A stretch of 64,000 nt of DNA from Allodiplogaster sudhausi (GCA_945643635.1 CALZFC010000078.1:1402501-1466500); one strand, 5' to 3'. Counted from the first letter of the stretch, positions 1-12,522 are shown. Numbers and translations are program-made. The notes: generated by a model from the letters alone, not told the origin.

Positions 1-269
1 TTGCCACATTGCTAATTGTAGCGATCGCAAATTTAAATTATTTTTTTTTCAATTTATACCAAAATATCAAATTCGCCATGGCACATAGTAGTATACATAT
101 GTACATATGTACCTAGGGAGATATGAACTTATGGTTCCATGTGGTCCATTTCGTACTTTTTTTTTATTGCTTTTGCTATAAACATTTCGCAATAATACGT
201 TTCATGCTTTCATTACGAAAAGCTTTTAATGATGCCGGCTTTTTTTATTATGGATGGAAGAAGGAGACT

Positions 270-543
270 TTATAGCTGAGAGAGAGAGAGAGAGAGAGAG
301 CGAAAGAGAGAGAGAGAGAGAGAGAGAGAGTGAGATAAAGGGAGAGAGAGACAGATAAAGAGAAAGATGGAGAGAGTAATATGTATAGAGAGAAAGAGAT
401 AGACCCTCCCGTCGGCATGGAGAACACTCCGAGACTAGACGAGGAGGAGACTTTCTGCTTTTGGCGGTCCGAAAAGGCGAACGGTGGCATTGGAAGCAAG
501 CGCAGTGGGGCGCAACAGGAAGAGAGTGAGAGAAAGAGAGAGG

Positions 544-574
<31 letters not shown>

Positions 575-705
575 AGAGAGAAAGAGGGAGCATGAGAGAA
601 AGAGAGAGTGAGAGAGAGGGATAAAGAGAGAGAGAGAGAAAGAGAGAAAGAGGGATAAAGAGAGAGAGGAAGAGAGAGAGCGAGAAATAGAGAAAGAAAT
701 GGAAA
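270..705. repeat. (GA)n microsatellite block, interrupted
   Basis: Two long impure GA tracts (about 278-345 and 523-705), separated by about 170 bp of mixed sequence. Interruptions are GGGA, AAGA and GATAAAG. The tract is open in several frames on both strands and yields false Ser/Leu or Arg/Glu proteins. Confidence 0.95.
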
Positions 706-1144
706 AGTGAGCTTGGCGGAAGCGCCAATAATTGTTTTCTGCTTCAGCTTCTTCTTCTTTCTTCTTTCTTCTCCTTCTGGATCGGACGGCTTCTGGTTGT
801 GACACCGGCGTCCATTGAAGACTGGCGCCAGCTCTAATGGGTTGTTTTTTCAGTAACGCGGACCAAACGCACAATACACGGCCCTCACAGGGGCCTAATG
901 AGAAAGTGGAAAATGTGACAGAAACAGTTTAATAAACCGAAAGAAAATAGAGTGCAGGCGAAAGAAGTACGTGCAAAATGACACACAATTTTTGCTTAGA
1001 AAGGGAGAGGAGATGTCCTTAAGGGTTACACGTTTATGCGACTGGAAGCGAAGAAAAACAAAAAAGACTCTAATAAGAACTTGGGAAATGAATGAATTAT
1101 CTGCTTAAGAGATGGAAGATATGGTGAGTGGAATTAGGAAGATC

Positions 1145-1293
1145 AGAGTGAGAGACGAAAAGAGAGAGATAGAGAGAGAGAGAGACGAAGAGGGAGAGAG
1201 AGAGAGAGAAGGAGAGAGAGAGAGATCGGGAAAGAGATAGAGAGATAGAGAGGGCGAGAGAGAGGAAGAGAGAGAAAGAGAGAGGATTAAAGA

Positions 1294-1326
<33 letters not shown>
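1145..1326. repeat. (GA)n microsatellite
   Basis: Impure GAGAGA tract with GGGA, GCGA and GATA interruptions. A similar tract lies at 1578-1692. Confidence 0.95.
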
Positions 1327-1577
1327 GAAGCCTTGCTAGTTCCTGCCTCAGGTCCGAAAGGGATTGGTTGAGCTTGACGACCTCACGAACTCAAAAATAG
1401 AGAAGGTGTCGTCGACAGATCACGCGATTTTTGGCTCTCGTTTTCCTTGCCTCTTTTGGGCGTCATCAAAAAGGGCGCGCTCTTTACATGAAAGATGTAG
1501 GCGTCGATAAAGGATGAGATGGACTATTTATAGTAGGAAAGTGGAGAGGAAGAGAACGAGTGGAAGAGTGGCGAGTG

Positions 1578-1653
1578 AGAGAGAGATATATATAGAGAGA
1601 GAGAAGGAGAGAGAGATAGAGAAAGAGAGAGAGAGCGAGAGAGAGAGAGAGTG

Positions 1654-1692
<39 letters not shown>
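1578..1692. repeat. (GA)n microsatellite
   Basis: GA dinucleotide tract with a short TATATATA island near its left end and a pure run at its right end. Confidence 0.95.
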
Positions 1693-1695
<3 letters not shown>

Positions 1696-3005
1696 CACTT
1701 TCGCGGTCTGTATTCGGTGTCCGTAAATTATGCGACGGCAGCCTGATATGGACCGTAAATTATGCTCGCGGGGTGTCCGTTCGGCTCCGTCTTTTCCACA
1801 TTTCCACATATTGCCACATTTATGCGCATGCTTTATCGAGGAAGCACACTAAAAATGGCCTCCCAAAAAAAGGCCATGACGTTTCAGCGAACACGAGAAT
1901 GGCAGAGTAAGTGAGCAGAGTTACAGAAGATCAAAGATCTCAGTCTTTATAAAAAAAATAAGTTTACTCGCAAGATAGTTATTAAGACTATATCCTTTTC
2001 TTGTCTAACTTTTAACAATTAAAAATTAAAAATTAAACCAAAATACTGTTCGTCGGCGAGTAGAACCTGCTTATCATTTTTCTTAACATTCTTTAAAAAA
2101 AAGTTACATTTCGAGAAAGTTCTTGCGAGATTCTCACACCAATTCGCTAACTACATAGTTCTTCCTCAAAACAATGCGAGAGACGAAAGTTCGCCAAGAC
2201 AATACTACTATGTGCATGCCGTGGTTGGACATTTCATATACTCATACTTATGCATGCGTGTCCAGTGTCCAATTCGTGACCACTCTCAGGCTATAAAGAA
2301 GAAAAAAGAAGAAGAAACAAAAACAGAGCAAGAACAAGCAATAACTTTGCGTGTGGACGACGACGCTCATTTGGATTGTTTTTGCCGCATGAAAAGGCTC
2401 TTGAACAAAAAAGGACGAGAAAATAACAATCCAAGATGAAATGAGGCATTATATGAGAGCGCAACTTCATCATCATTTTGAAAAATTGGGTTACAAGCTA
2501 GAGTGGATGAGGGAAAAGCAGTAAGAAGAAATAAATAAGTATGGTGAGGTAGTATCTAGGGCTGATTGTGAGCGAAAAATATGTAGTATATTACATATGT
2601 AAACTGAGATTATTTAAAGAGAAAAATTATTAACAAACGGAAGAAACAAATATGATAGCGAGCTGAAAAAGAGGGGAGAAAAAGGGGGGGGGGAATTGCT
2701 ATATCATTATCTGAAGTACTCTCATTTTGGTGATCAAAATAAGAAGAGGAAAAAAAAATAGGTGGCGTCAAAAAAGGAGATGTCATTATTGCGCTGTTAG
2801 TCATGAGTTGGCATTTCTTCTTGAGTGCGCTTCATTTTATGGGCGCACTCAAGAGGAAATGCAACTGTGCAAACATATATATTTAGAACAGAATAATACT
2901 CTTCTTTCTACTTGAGCGAGAAATGACGCCCACTCCAGTAGCTCTCATCGGCACATCTCAAACATGACTTGTGCCCACACAATTCAACCTTTGGGCAATC
3001 GCTCT

Positions 3006-3017
3006 CTCCCACTCTCT

Positions 3018-3059
<42 letters not shown>

Positions 3060-3190
3060 CTCTCTCTCACTATCTTTTTTTATATCTGTCTTTCTCTGCG
3101 CTCTCTCTCTCTCTGTTTCTCTCTCTCTTTCTTGTTATATCTCTCTTTCTCTACGTTCTCTGTCTATACCTCTCTCTCTCTCTTTCTGTC
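3006..3190. repeat. (CT)n microsatellite
   Basis: Polypyrimidine tract on the + strand, pure CT near 3024-3055 and interrupted by TTT, GTTT and ATAT further right. Confidence 0.9.
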
Positions 3191-3984
3191 AGCCAACCAT
3201 CTGCAGCAGAAGCTACATGCCCAAATGATATTGGATGAACTCATTCGATTACTTCACGCGGCTGACTCTAATGATGGTCGACTTCTCTGTTTTTGACCAA
3301 ATTTTTGACTAATAAGGAGTGAGATGATCAAAGTTTCAATGAATGACGTCATTCTTAAAGGGTAATAGGATGGCAACACATTTACGTGAAGCCTCCAATG
3401 CCGAAGACTGCTATTTTTGACAGTCAAACTTGCATTGCATTTTTTTTTTAAAGTTAACCGAAAAAAAACAACACCGGCATATCTCGATAGGATTCCATTA
3501 ATGTAGTCAACATGTTTATTTTTTTGTCTATATCAGAAATACCTGTATGTATGAACATACATACATATGTTATTAATACAGTCAAATTATGTAAGAATAT
3601 ATAAGTTTTGTTCTTCGTTTACGCTTTTCCTCTCCACGAATTTTTCTACTCAACTTTTAAAGTTGAATCTCATAACCTTCATAAATACGTTACATTGTAG
3701 TGATATTTTAAATAAATAAGTAAAAATAAATGAATACTTCAAAATGAACTTATTAGTTCACTTTCTTTATCGAACTGTTCTTCACACTTTGGAGAGGAGG
3801 GACGAAGGAAGCTGATGGTGAATTATAAGCTCGGGGGGAAGGGGTCACGGTCGGCTGTAAAGAGTCCGCGTGGAGCAGCCTTGACATTGTCTCTCCGACA
3901 ATTCTCGATGAATATGAGATTAGCTCTGGAAAGGCTGAAAAGTAGTCGCCGCAGAATGTTGAGATACGAAAAAGCGGGGAGAAG

Positions 3985-4016
<32 letters not shown>

Positions 4017-4345
4017 TGAGAGAGAGAGAGAAGGAGAGAGAGAAATAGAAAAAGAAAAAGAGAGAGCGAGATAAGGAGAGAAAAAGAAAAGGAAACCGAG
4101 AGAGAGAGAGACAAAAAGAAATGGAGAAAACAGAAATGACACGAGAATGATGTGTAGCCGATGTGTATCCTAGTTGAGAATATCCTTGTCGAGCTAGATG
4201 GTGTTCTCATTTTCGTTTGAGCCTTCTCTTCATATCTTTTTTTTTCTCTCTCTCTCTCTTCATATCTTTCTCTCTCTCTCTGCCTTCTTTCTCTCTCTTC
4301 CTCGCTTGCTCTCTCTCTCTCTCTCTTTCTCTCCCTGCCCCTTCT
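3985..4345. repeat. GA tract followed by CT tract
   Basis: A (GA)n tract (about 3985-4125) is followed about 110 bp later by a (CT)n tract (about 4235-4345) on the same strand. The two could pair with each other. A further CT run lies at 4497-4525. Confidence 0.9.
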
Positions 4346-4645
4346 CCGCTCTCCCTCCCATTCACTCCTAGCTGGTCATCGACCTTGCTGACCTACTCGG
4401 ACGGACAATACACAGAGCAGAGCAGCCCATTCTACTCTTACACATTTTCTTTGCTTTCTCTCCTCTACATCTCTCTTTCTTCCTCCGTCATTCACTGACT
4501 CTCTCTCTCTCTCTCTCTCTCTCTACCTAACCCTCATCTCTCCACCTCACCGTCTCTTTCCCTCTCTCTCTTATATTATTTCTCTGCTCTCTCTATGCTC
4601 TCTTCACCCTTCCCTATCCCTCACTACGGCAACAGCGAGGTCGAC

Positions 4646-4653
4646 TATAAATA
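4646..4653 (+). promoter_or_regulatory. TATA-like box, weak candidate
   Basis: TATAAATA in a locally GC-rich setting (CGAC before, CGAGACATCCCGGTGG after), which stands out from the AT-rich flanks. No exon downstream can be tied to it, so it could be chance. Confidence 0.2.
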
Positions 4654-5149
4654 CGAGACATCCCGGTGGGGGCTGTCCCCTCTTCCTTATCTCGCAGAGA
4701 GAGGAGAGCGTGCCCCTGTTCCCTGGGAAACATCTCTCCTCGCCTTGGCTCTTATGTCCATACATACATATTACTACTCTCGCTTACTTTAGCTTGCTGT
4801 TTTACCTATAAATCGTATTCTCGATAACTTACTCATTAAAAACAGATATTATTTCCTGTATTTCTCTCCTTTCTTGTACAAAAATAAGAATTGGAACTTT
4901 TAACTTTTCAAAGATAAGAGAACAAGGAAGAGAGAGAGAGAGAGAGAGAGAGAGATAAAGAGAGAAGAAAAGGAGTGTTTACTTATCATAAAGACATTCT
5001 CCTTTTTACAATTGATATTTCACCGTGCCATGCAGTGCTGTGTACCAACAGAGTGAGCTTGTTTGCTGCACTCGCTGTCTCTTCTTCCTCTCTTTCTCTA
5101 GTCTTGGTCAGTGTCATCGTTAGAAAGGAGGTAGCGTGGAAGAGAAGGG

Positions 5150-5151
5150 AG

Positions 5152-5192
<41 letters not shown>

Positions 5193-5281
5193 AAGAGAGA
5201 GAGAAAGAAAGAGCAAGAGAGAGAGAGAGAGCGAGAGAGTGAGAGAGAGAGAGAGAGCAAGAGAGAGTGAGAGAGAAAGAG

Positions 5282-5328
<47 letters not shown>

Positions 5329-5380
5329 TAGAGCAAGAGAGAGTGAGAGAGAGAGCAAGAGAGAGAGAGAGAGAGGGGTA
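5150..5380. repeat. (GA)n microsatellite, one of the longest
   Basis: About 230 bp of almost continuous GA, broken at intervals by GCAAGA and GTGA. The GCAAGA interruptions recur, which suggests short tandem amplification inside the tract. Confidence 0.95.
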
Positions 5381-5673
5381 GAGAGATAGTGAAAAGCAGG
5401 ACTTTCGTTTCTTTGCCAATTTTGTTCTAGCTGCATGCTCAAGAGTGAATTTGACAGAACCAGATTAAATCTGCTTGGAGAATTTTCTTACGAAAAAAAA
5501 ATGTAAAATCTGGCTCACAATCAGCTAAACAATTACATCGAAATTCCAGAAGATTTGTGTACATGTTGGAAAACAGCGATTCATGCTAGAGCCGCATTTA
5601 AACAGCTGCAGTAAGCTAACATTTTCAACTCTCCATTGCTCACCTGCCCGCCCGTGCCCAGCTCGCGCTAGCG

Positions 5674-5736
5674 TACTCTCCGACCGCGCGACGCGTGAAC
5701 AGTACTGTCCATTCACACGCGTCGCGCGGTCGAGAG
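5674..5736. repeat. CpG-rich inverted repeat (hairpin)
   Basis: Arms at 5681-5699 and 5712-5732 are complementary over CGACCGCGCGACGCG plus TGAA, with one TG insertion in the right arm and a loop of about 12 nt. Pairing continues outward through CTCTC/GAGAG with a bulge. The surrounding DNA is not CpG-rich. Function unknown. Confidence 0.7.
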
Positions 5737-6181
5737 CAGAAGAGTGTTGTCTTCTTGGCCGTTTAATGCTGACGTGGAGATCGCTTCGCTTGCGTCGGCC
5801 TCCGCCCCTTCTCAGTACGTGTACTTGACAGACTTCTTTCATTTCTTCTTGTTTCATTGGTGGCGAACGGTTTGCTTATGGTTCTGAAGAACCTTCTAAC
5901 CAGCCGAAATGCGCGCCAAGTTCCAAATCCCCACAAATTTGGCCTAATTATAAGCTTTTTCTACGTTCCGCGAACTTTTGTCTTTATTTCCTATTTCATT
6001 TCCTTTTTTGCTGCTTAAATTGCGCGCACATTTCTCTTTTTTTCCCCGCCTGAAGCCCTGTTTCCTATCTTCGCGCCTCTTTCTCGATTAGCTCCACGCG
6101 CGTGATGAACGATCTCTAGCCTGTTTCCCCGTGGGCAACACGCCGCACTCTGGCAAATTGCGGGTAATCCTCGTTCTGGCA

Positions 6182-6217
<36 letters not shown>

Positions 6218-6558
6218 CGAAAAAAGGAAGGGCATCTTTGGGAAACGCGATTGCATTTTAGGGGAGAGAGAGAGAGAGAGGTTTGGAGCAGAGAAGTAGA
6301 GAAGCAGACGGAGGAGAAAAGGCCTCCGGCAATGCGTGTTACTGGAAATTGTTGATGGTCGCTTTTTTTGCTTCTTCTTCTCCTTCTTCTTACATCTGCT
6401 GCCTTTTACTGAAGCGAATAGACCTCATTTCGTGTCGTCCTCGACAGCTAATCTCTCTCTCTCTCTTCCTAATCCTCGATATATCCTCTCCATTAAGCCC
6501 CTTAACCCCCTCCTTAACGACCTTAACCTCCCTTAATCTCCCCCCCCCTGCCCGGATC

Positions 6559-9263
6559 ATGCCCCCTGGCACATCGTCTTCCTCATCCACTTTGCCTCCT
6601 CCTTCCGCGCCCTCCCATCCTCCTCGCCGTAACTCCCGCATTCTCATGCTCATCGGCCTCCTTTCAGTCATGGGCGTCATCGCACTCTCGGCGCTCTCGC
6701 TCTTCGCCTACATCTCGGTTGGTTTTCGCTTTTTGAATTTTTATTTTTGGCGCCAAAACAAAAAATATGACATTTATCAATGGCTTTTCAAGATATCAAG
6801 GGTAGATTTTGTTAATGGTAAGATATAAGGAAGAAAGAAAGATATATTACATATAGATTTTTTAAAGATATAGTGAATAAAGAAGGATATTAAGGTGCAG
6901 ATTTTGTTAGGATATAAGGAAGAAAGGAGGCAACGGGGGGGGAGGGGGGTGGGTTTCAGGGGACACTAAACATTTTTACCTTCTTTCTCCAGCTCGGTTC
7001 TGCTGCCGACACTGTGACCGTGACGAAGCAGGTCTACTTCGACATTACGATCGGAGGCAAGAAGGTGGGGGAGATCTTTTTCTTTTCTTCTTCTTCTAGT
7101 TCTACTAGTTCTACTTCTTTCTCTTTTCTCATCAATCTCTCGAAATGGAAAAAAAACTCTGAACGTATACTCGACATTGGCCATATGAGAGTATGACACG
7201 TGTACTTAGCAAGAACAAAAAAAACAGAATGAACCAACCATCGAACACATACCGAGACGTGGTTTCTTCTTCTCTTGTGAACAAGTGCCATTTGTACTGC
7301 TGTTAAAAAAGGCATCACAATCACAACGCAGCCAACTAAGCATTTGTAGAGGATCCATCCAAGTAGAACAGTATGCATTCAGGGTACGGTAGAATAATAA
7401 TAAGGAAGTTTTTTTGTTAAAATGTCCTTCAAAAACACTCTATAGAGGCCCAAAATTAGGATGAATTCGTCAAATCAACAGTACCTCTGTGGAACACCTG
7501 TAACCAATCCCTCACAATCGTTTGCTCTGTCTCAACACGCGGATAATCTGTCGGCAACACCTTTTTCCTCTTCTCTTCAGGAGGGCCGCATCGTGATCGG
7601 TCTCTTCGGAGACGACGTCCCTAAGACGGCCGAGAACTTCCTCGAGCTCTCCACCGGCGCCAAGGGCTACGGCTTCAATGGCAGCAAGTTCCATCGCGTC
7701 ATTAAGGACTTCATGATCCAGGGTACGGTCACACTAATATTAGGACGCCGAGGATACAGCACCGTGAGAACACAACACGGATAGCTTGATTGTACGACAC
7801 GTTGGGCCAGGGAATAAAAGCCACTGTCGAGGACCCAGAAAATTAGGGTGGGGAAGGAGGTATTGGACCCGGAAACCAGGGTGGGTTTGCTGTTTCTGCC
7901 TAAATCTTACTCAAAAACATGGTGGGGTAGGGCTCTGAGAAGGCCCAAAATTAGGGTGGGTCTGTCAAATTGACAGTACCTTTTTCTCCTTCCGTTGGGC
8001 AAATTGTTCAGCGAATTCAGCAATTCGAGTCTAGACTTTTAGAGCAGCTTTCCGATCTCGAGTAGAGGGTAGAGAGTCACACACGAATTTCTCTCTAAAT
8101 CACACAATCTCATCTTTGTGTACTAGGGAAAGGGGCGCGAATTCAAACGTGAGTTTTTGGTTCATTAAAAAAAATATATGAAACATTCTCCAGGCGGTGA
8201 CTTCACGCGCGGCGACGGCACCGGCGGCAAGTCCATCTACGGCGAGCGCTTCCCCGACGAGAACTTCAAGCTCCAGGTTTGGAAGAGCTTCTCCTTTTTC
8301 TGGATATCAGCCCCCAGCCGTAGTCGTATTATCACACGAATACCAACTAAGAAGCGGCGAAACGGTAATTATGTAAAGAATAAAAGTAATAATATAGTTA
8401 ATTTTTCTCTTAATATTTTATGAAAAATAGAATTAAAGTAACGAATGAAATGTGTTTAAAAAAAAATATATATTTAAAAAAAACATTTCCAGCACTACGG
8501 CCCCGGATGGCTGAGCATGGCCAACGCCGGCAAGGACACCAACGGCAGCCAGTTCTTCATCTGCACTGTAAGCCCGGCTTCCTTCCTTCTCCAACGTAGA
8601 AAAGGAGTTAAATCTGAAAAGGGGAGAGCCCGCCCTTCTTTTCACGAAAAAAAAAGAAGTCAAATTTAGCCCTTTTTGACACTACTAAACAAAAGAGAAG
8701 CTTTAATGACCAGTTTTCATTTCTAATTTACCAGAACCTTCCACAATTTGACTTCTTTAACTTCCCGCCAAACGTTTTTTGAACGCTCTTATTTGCCAAT
8801 CAATTCCTCTTCTCCTCTCCTTCCAGGTCAAGACCCCGTGGCTGGACGGCCGCCACGTCGTCTTCGGCAAGATCCTCGAGGGCATGGACGTCGTGCGCAA
8901 GATCGAGTCCACCAAGACGCTGCCCGGTCAGATCTCTTCGATTTGAATTGTTTAACCTCCCGCCAAAACATTAGAAAAAAAAAAGTTTATCAGTAATAGC
9001 AAGAAGTCGCTCGACAAAAAAATTAAATGTCGGAATAATGAAATAAGATGCTTCTAAATTATGCCACGTTGAATTACAGTCTCATCTTGGATACCGTAGT
9101 CTTTTCTTAATTTAATACCGTACTCTATGCTTGATTACCGTAATCTGTTCTAACTGTTCAAAAAGATTTAGGCGACCGCCCGGAGAAGGACGTTGTCATC
9201 GCCGACTCTGGCGAACTTCCGCTTGCCGCGCCCTTCCAGACTGCCAAGGAGCCCGTCAACTAA
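6559..9263 (+). CDS. cyn-5/6: Secretory-pathway cyclophilin (peptidyl-prolyl cis-trans isomerase, cyclophilin B type)
   Basis: Catalyses cis-trans isomerisation of prolyl bonds, probably in the ER lumen. Exons: 6559-6717, 6993-7064, 7581-7722, 8194-8276, 8493-8567, 8827-8926, 9172-9263; all six introns are GT-AG and phases agree, giving 240 aa. Residues 1-28 are Ser/Pro-rich, 29-53 form a hydrophobic signal or anchor, and the cyclophilin fold follows from about residue 60. Seen directly: the catalytic Arg in [12 protein letters not shown] (R116, F121, Q124), [21 protein letters not shown] and [12 protein letters not shown], with the Trp (W182) that binds cyclosporin in the family. There is no C-terminal KDEL. 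An in-frame ATG at 6646 would give a more usual short signal peptide and may be the real start. C. elegans cyn-5 and cyn-6 are the closest family members I recognise; I cannot choose between them. Confidence 0.93.
7447..7981 (+). repeat. Motif shared by cyclophilin introns 2 and 3
   Basis: A segment of about 40 bp beginning GGCCCAAAATTAGG and ending ACAGTACCT occurs at 7447-7486 in intron 2 and at 7942-7981 in intron 3. Intron 2 also contains CAGGGTACGGT (about 7380), matching the exon 3/intron 3 boundary at 7719-7729. This looks like an internal partial duplication of intron 3 into intron 2. Confidence 0.6.
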
Positions 9264-9280
9264 GGCCTTAACCTTAGCCT

Positions 9281-9326
9281 TAGCCTTAAGGCTACTTAGC
9301 CCTAAGGATCCTTAGCCTTGAGGCTA
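9281..9326 (+). repeat. Tandem stem-loops in the cyclophilin 3' UTR
   Basis: Two 14-nt inverted repeats, TAGCCTTAAGGCTA at 9281-9294 and TAGCCTTGAGGCTA at 9313-9326, spaced 32 bp apart and embedded in a degenerate CTTAG repeat. The only difference between them is in the loop, so the stems are preserved. Confidence 0.6.
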
Positions 9327-9396
9327 CTTAGTCCTAAGCCATCCCTCCACTTGTTTACAATGCTTTTTTTCTTTGTGATTGTTATCCTACGGATAC

Positions 9397-9402
9397 ATTA
9401 AA
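9397..9402 (+). terminator. Poly(A) signal of the cyclophilin gene
   Basis: ATTAAA, about 135 bp after the stop codon. It is the first good hexamer downstream. Confidence 0.5.
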
Positions 9403-10428
9403 GTGACCTCTGCTAATAAGTACGATGTATTTGTTGCTAAGATATATTGCTGTTACTAAGTTATCAATTTAAGGCTTAGAGTTGATTTTTCTTTTTTGAT
9501 AACTCTTAGTTACCGGGTTACGCGAAGCTTTTGTCGCTGTCTCTTGTCCGTGTTCATTTGTTAATTAATTTTTAATTAATGCACACATGGCAATATACGG
9601 TACATTTGCTGCCGAGCCCAGAATTATTATGGATAAAAAGATAAGTTTAAAAAATGCACATAACATGTTCGGATGGGAGGTTTCTGACAGCGCTGAAATT
9701 ATGAGGATTATGTCTATGAGGGAGCCCAGAATTAGATGATGAAGTGGTTAAAATATAAGAAGGGCTCGAAAAACTGCTCGTGTTGGAAGGCGCTGTGAGA
9801 TTAAAATTACGAAGATTCTAAATGGTCTGAGAATGGAAGCAATGCAATGCAAACCTTACTGCTATTTCAAAAAGTGCATGTGTACAATACCACCGGGGCA
9901 GCCAGTGCGGTTCGATTAGGGAAGAGAGCAGAAACTGTCTCATATGCAATTAGAGAAGAAAGAGTCTGACCTCTTTCTTGGCTTACGATTAGAAGGCTCC
10001 TTAGGTTTCGAATGTTTATGCTTGCTTGTTGAGTGGTCTTGAGAAACTTACTGGGACGAGAGAGCGAGAGAGAGAGAGAGAGAGTAAGAGAGAGAGAGGG
10101 ATAGAGAGAGAAGTTAGAGAGAGATGGAACAAGAGAGAGGGAATGAGGGAACAAGAGAGCGAGAGAGAGACAGAGAGAGAGAGAGTAAGAGAGAGACAGA
10201 GATAGAGAGAGAGGGAGATAGAGAGAGAGAGAACGTGGTGTAGCACACAGGGCAACAAAGACCCAAGAACCAAGCCTTGCCTCTCTTCCAATCGATCTTT
10301 GCACGGAACTCTCTAGTTCACTCTATGCATTTCTTTGCAGCGGATGCCGCAAAACACAGGCAGAACTTTCTGAAAGAGCAACTCTTACTTTGAGACTACG
10401 ACAACTTTTGGCTTGTTGTTACTTACAA
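9403..10428. other. Intergenic: 5' flank of P450 A
   Basis: No coding exon seen. It contains AT-rich DNA and a (GA)n microsatellite at about 10060-10232. The P450 A promoter should lie here, but no TATA box or other site can be singled out. Confidence 0.6.
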
Positions 10429-11074
10429 TTTGCCATGTGTTACTATTATCATTTATCGCTTACATTCCAAAACAAGTTATTTTTTTAAGAGCTACTATTA
10501 CTTTTTAAGCAAGATAACGTACATTATTATCTCGCTTCATGTTCATGATCAAGAGAAGCGAAGCGCGTTCGAATTCAAAGCTACGAAGATCATGCTGCTG
10601 GCCTTTCTTGTCGGTCTCGCCGTGGCATTTCTGGCGCATCAATTCTACTGGCGACGAAGAAGACTGCCACCAGGCTTGTTGGGAGGGAAATATAGGGCAA
10701 GAGAGAGAGAGAGAGAGACAGAGAGAGAGAGAAAGAGAGAGAGAGATAGAGTTTGCCATGTGTTACTATTATCATTTATCGCTTACATTCCAAAACAAGT
10801 TATTTTTTTAAGAGCTACTATTACTTTTTAAGCAAGATAACGTACATTATTATCTCGCTTCATGTTCATGATCAAGAGAAGCGAAGCGCGTTCGAATTCA
10901 AAGCTACGAAGATCATGCTGCTGGCCTTTCTTGTCGGTCTCGCCGTGGCATTTCTGGCGCATCAATTCTACTGGCGACGAAGAAGACTGCCACCAGGCTT
11001 GTTGGGAGGGAAATATAGGGCAAGAGAGAGAGAGAGAGAGACAGAGAGAGAGAGAAAGAGAGAGAGAGATAGAG
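10429..11074 (+). repeat. Perfect 323-bp tandem duplication containing P450 A exon 1
   Basis: Bases 10429-10751 and 10752-11074 are the same sequence, abutting exactly. Each copy holds 5' flank, the first coding exon (10592-10673 and 10915-10996), its donor and the start of a GA tract. I saw no mismatch by eye. The boundaries fall at the GA tract, suggesting slippage or unequal exchange there. A collapsed or expanded assembly is the alternative. Confidence 0.95.
10592..10673 (+). CDS. Duplicate first exon of P450 A
   Basis: Identical to 10915-10996. It encodes the signal-anchor and the RRRRLPP hinge, and ends in the same GC donor. Splicing either copy to exon 2 at 11480 gives the same protein, so this is redundancy of the start exon rather than a protein variant. 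Confidence 0.75.
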
Positions 11075-11171
11075 AGAGAGAGGAGGGAGGGGAGAGAGAT
11101 AGAGAGAAAGAGGGGGAGAGAGGGAGAGATGTAGAGAGATCGAAATCGAGAGAGTGAGAGGAAGAGAGAGA

Positions 11172-11209
<38 letters not shown>

Positions 11210-11231
11210 GAGAGAGAGAGTATGAGGGAGA

Positions 11232-11277
<46 letters not shown>

Positions 11278-12477
11278 TAGAACGAGCGGGTGAGAGAGAG
11301 AGAAGTAGAACGAGAGGTAGAGAGAGAGAAAGAGAGATAAAAATAGGGAGAGGTAGAGAGAGAGAAAGAGAGAGAAAAATAGGGAGAGGGAGAGAGAGAA
11401 AGAGAGAAAAAAATAGGGAGAGGGAGAGAGAGAGAGAAAGAGAGAGAGGGACAGAGAGAGAGAGAGTGAGTACCTCCAGGTCCTCTGCCTCTCCCTGTGC
11501 TCGGTAATATGCTGCCGATTATTCGCGATGGCGCCCCGTATCGCTCGCTACAGGTTCCAGAAAAGAAATCATATTTTTTGTCAAATGAAAAAAAATTTCT
11601 CTCGCGAATACAAGAGACGTAGTATGACAATCGTAAATTAGCATTAAATTATGTGCATAAAGGGAGATAAGAAATGAGAGTATGTAGAAGACTAAAATGC
11701 AAATAAATTTTTTTTTTAATATATTTATTGTTAATAAAGTTTAATTTAATTAAAAAATATATATACATTATTACCAGAAGTGGAAGGAACACTACGGGCC
11801 CGTGTACACGTACTGGCTCGGCGGAATGCCGATCGTCTGTGTGAGCGATGCGGAAACCATCAAGGTTACTGTATTTTATTATTTATTTTATCTTTATTTA
11901 TTTTTTAAAATTATATTTTACTATGTTATTAATTTGCTATTTTTTTAAAGATATTATATTTATTTTCATTATTTTTCTTTTCTTCATCAACTAATTTTTT
12001 TAAATGAATTTTGATGCTTATTTTATGAGAATCTTCATGTTTTTCAATAGTTTAGTTAATAGGCGCGAAATTCAAATACAATTAATTTTATCAAAACTTA
12101 TTAGGCCGTCTTCGTCGGCGACGGTGACAACTATCTTGATCGCGCGCCTTTCGGCGACATGTCCGAGCTTGTTCGCGGTAGGAGACGCGTGTTAAATTGG
12201 GTTACGGTAGATTAGAGTTGGCGCCAAATTCAAATGCCTATTATTAATCGAGACAGGCGGCAACTACGGCGTACTCGAGACGTCGGGCGAGCTTTGGCGT
12301 GAGCATCGACGCTTCACGCTGCACACTCTTCGCGACTTTGGCCTAGGCAAGGCGGCCATGCAGCACAAGGTGAAGAGAATATCTCAATCATCACGTTAAA
12401 GAAGGGCGATCAAATTTTATTCGAAAATTAAAATTTCCCGCCACCCTCGCGTGCTCATACGCGCGTATGATGTTTCC

Positions 12478-12522
<45 letters not shown>

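Larger units (their letters stand above)
1..6558. other. Long upstream region without a recognised gene
   Basis: I find no exon I can support here. The open frames are Leu/Ser-rich or Arg/Glu-rich translations of (GA)n/(CT)n tracts. The region holds at least nine purine/pyrimidine microsatellite blocks, AT-rich spacer, TACATATGTA palindromes near 93-114, 2595 and 3550, and a CpG-rich hairpin at 5674-5736. It ends in the C/T-rich 5' flank of the cyclophilin gene. Confidence 0.6.

Noticed and set aside
248..874. Leu/Ser-rich or Arg/Glu-rich open frames over GA/CT tracts, here and at many places such as 4986-5442, 15010-15546 and 33126-33669
   Set aside because: Translations of dinucleotide repeats; open in several frames at once and on both strands.
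5525..5857. Overlapping frames on both strands around the CpG-rich hairpin
   Set aside because: The frames are a consequence of local GC-richness and the inverted repeat; no family features.
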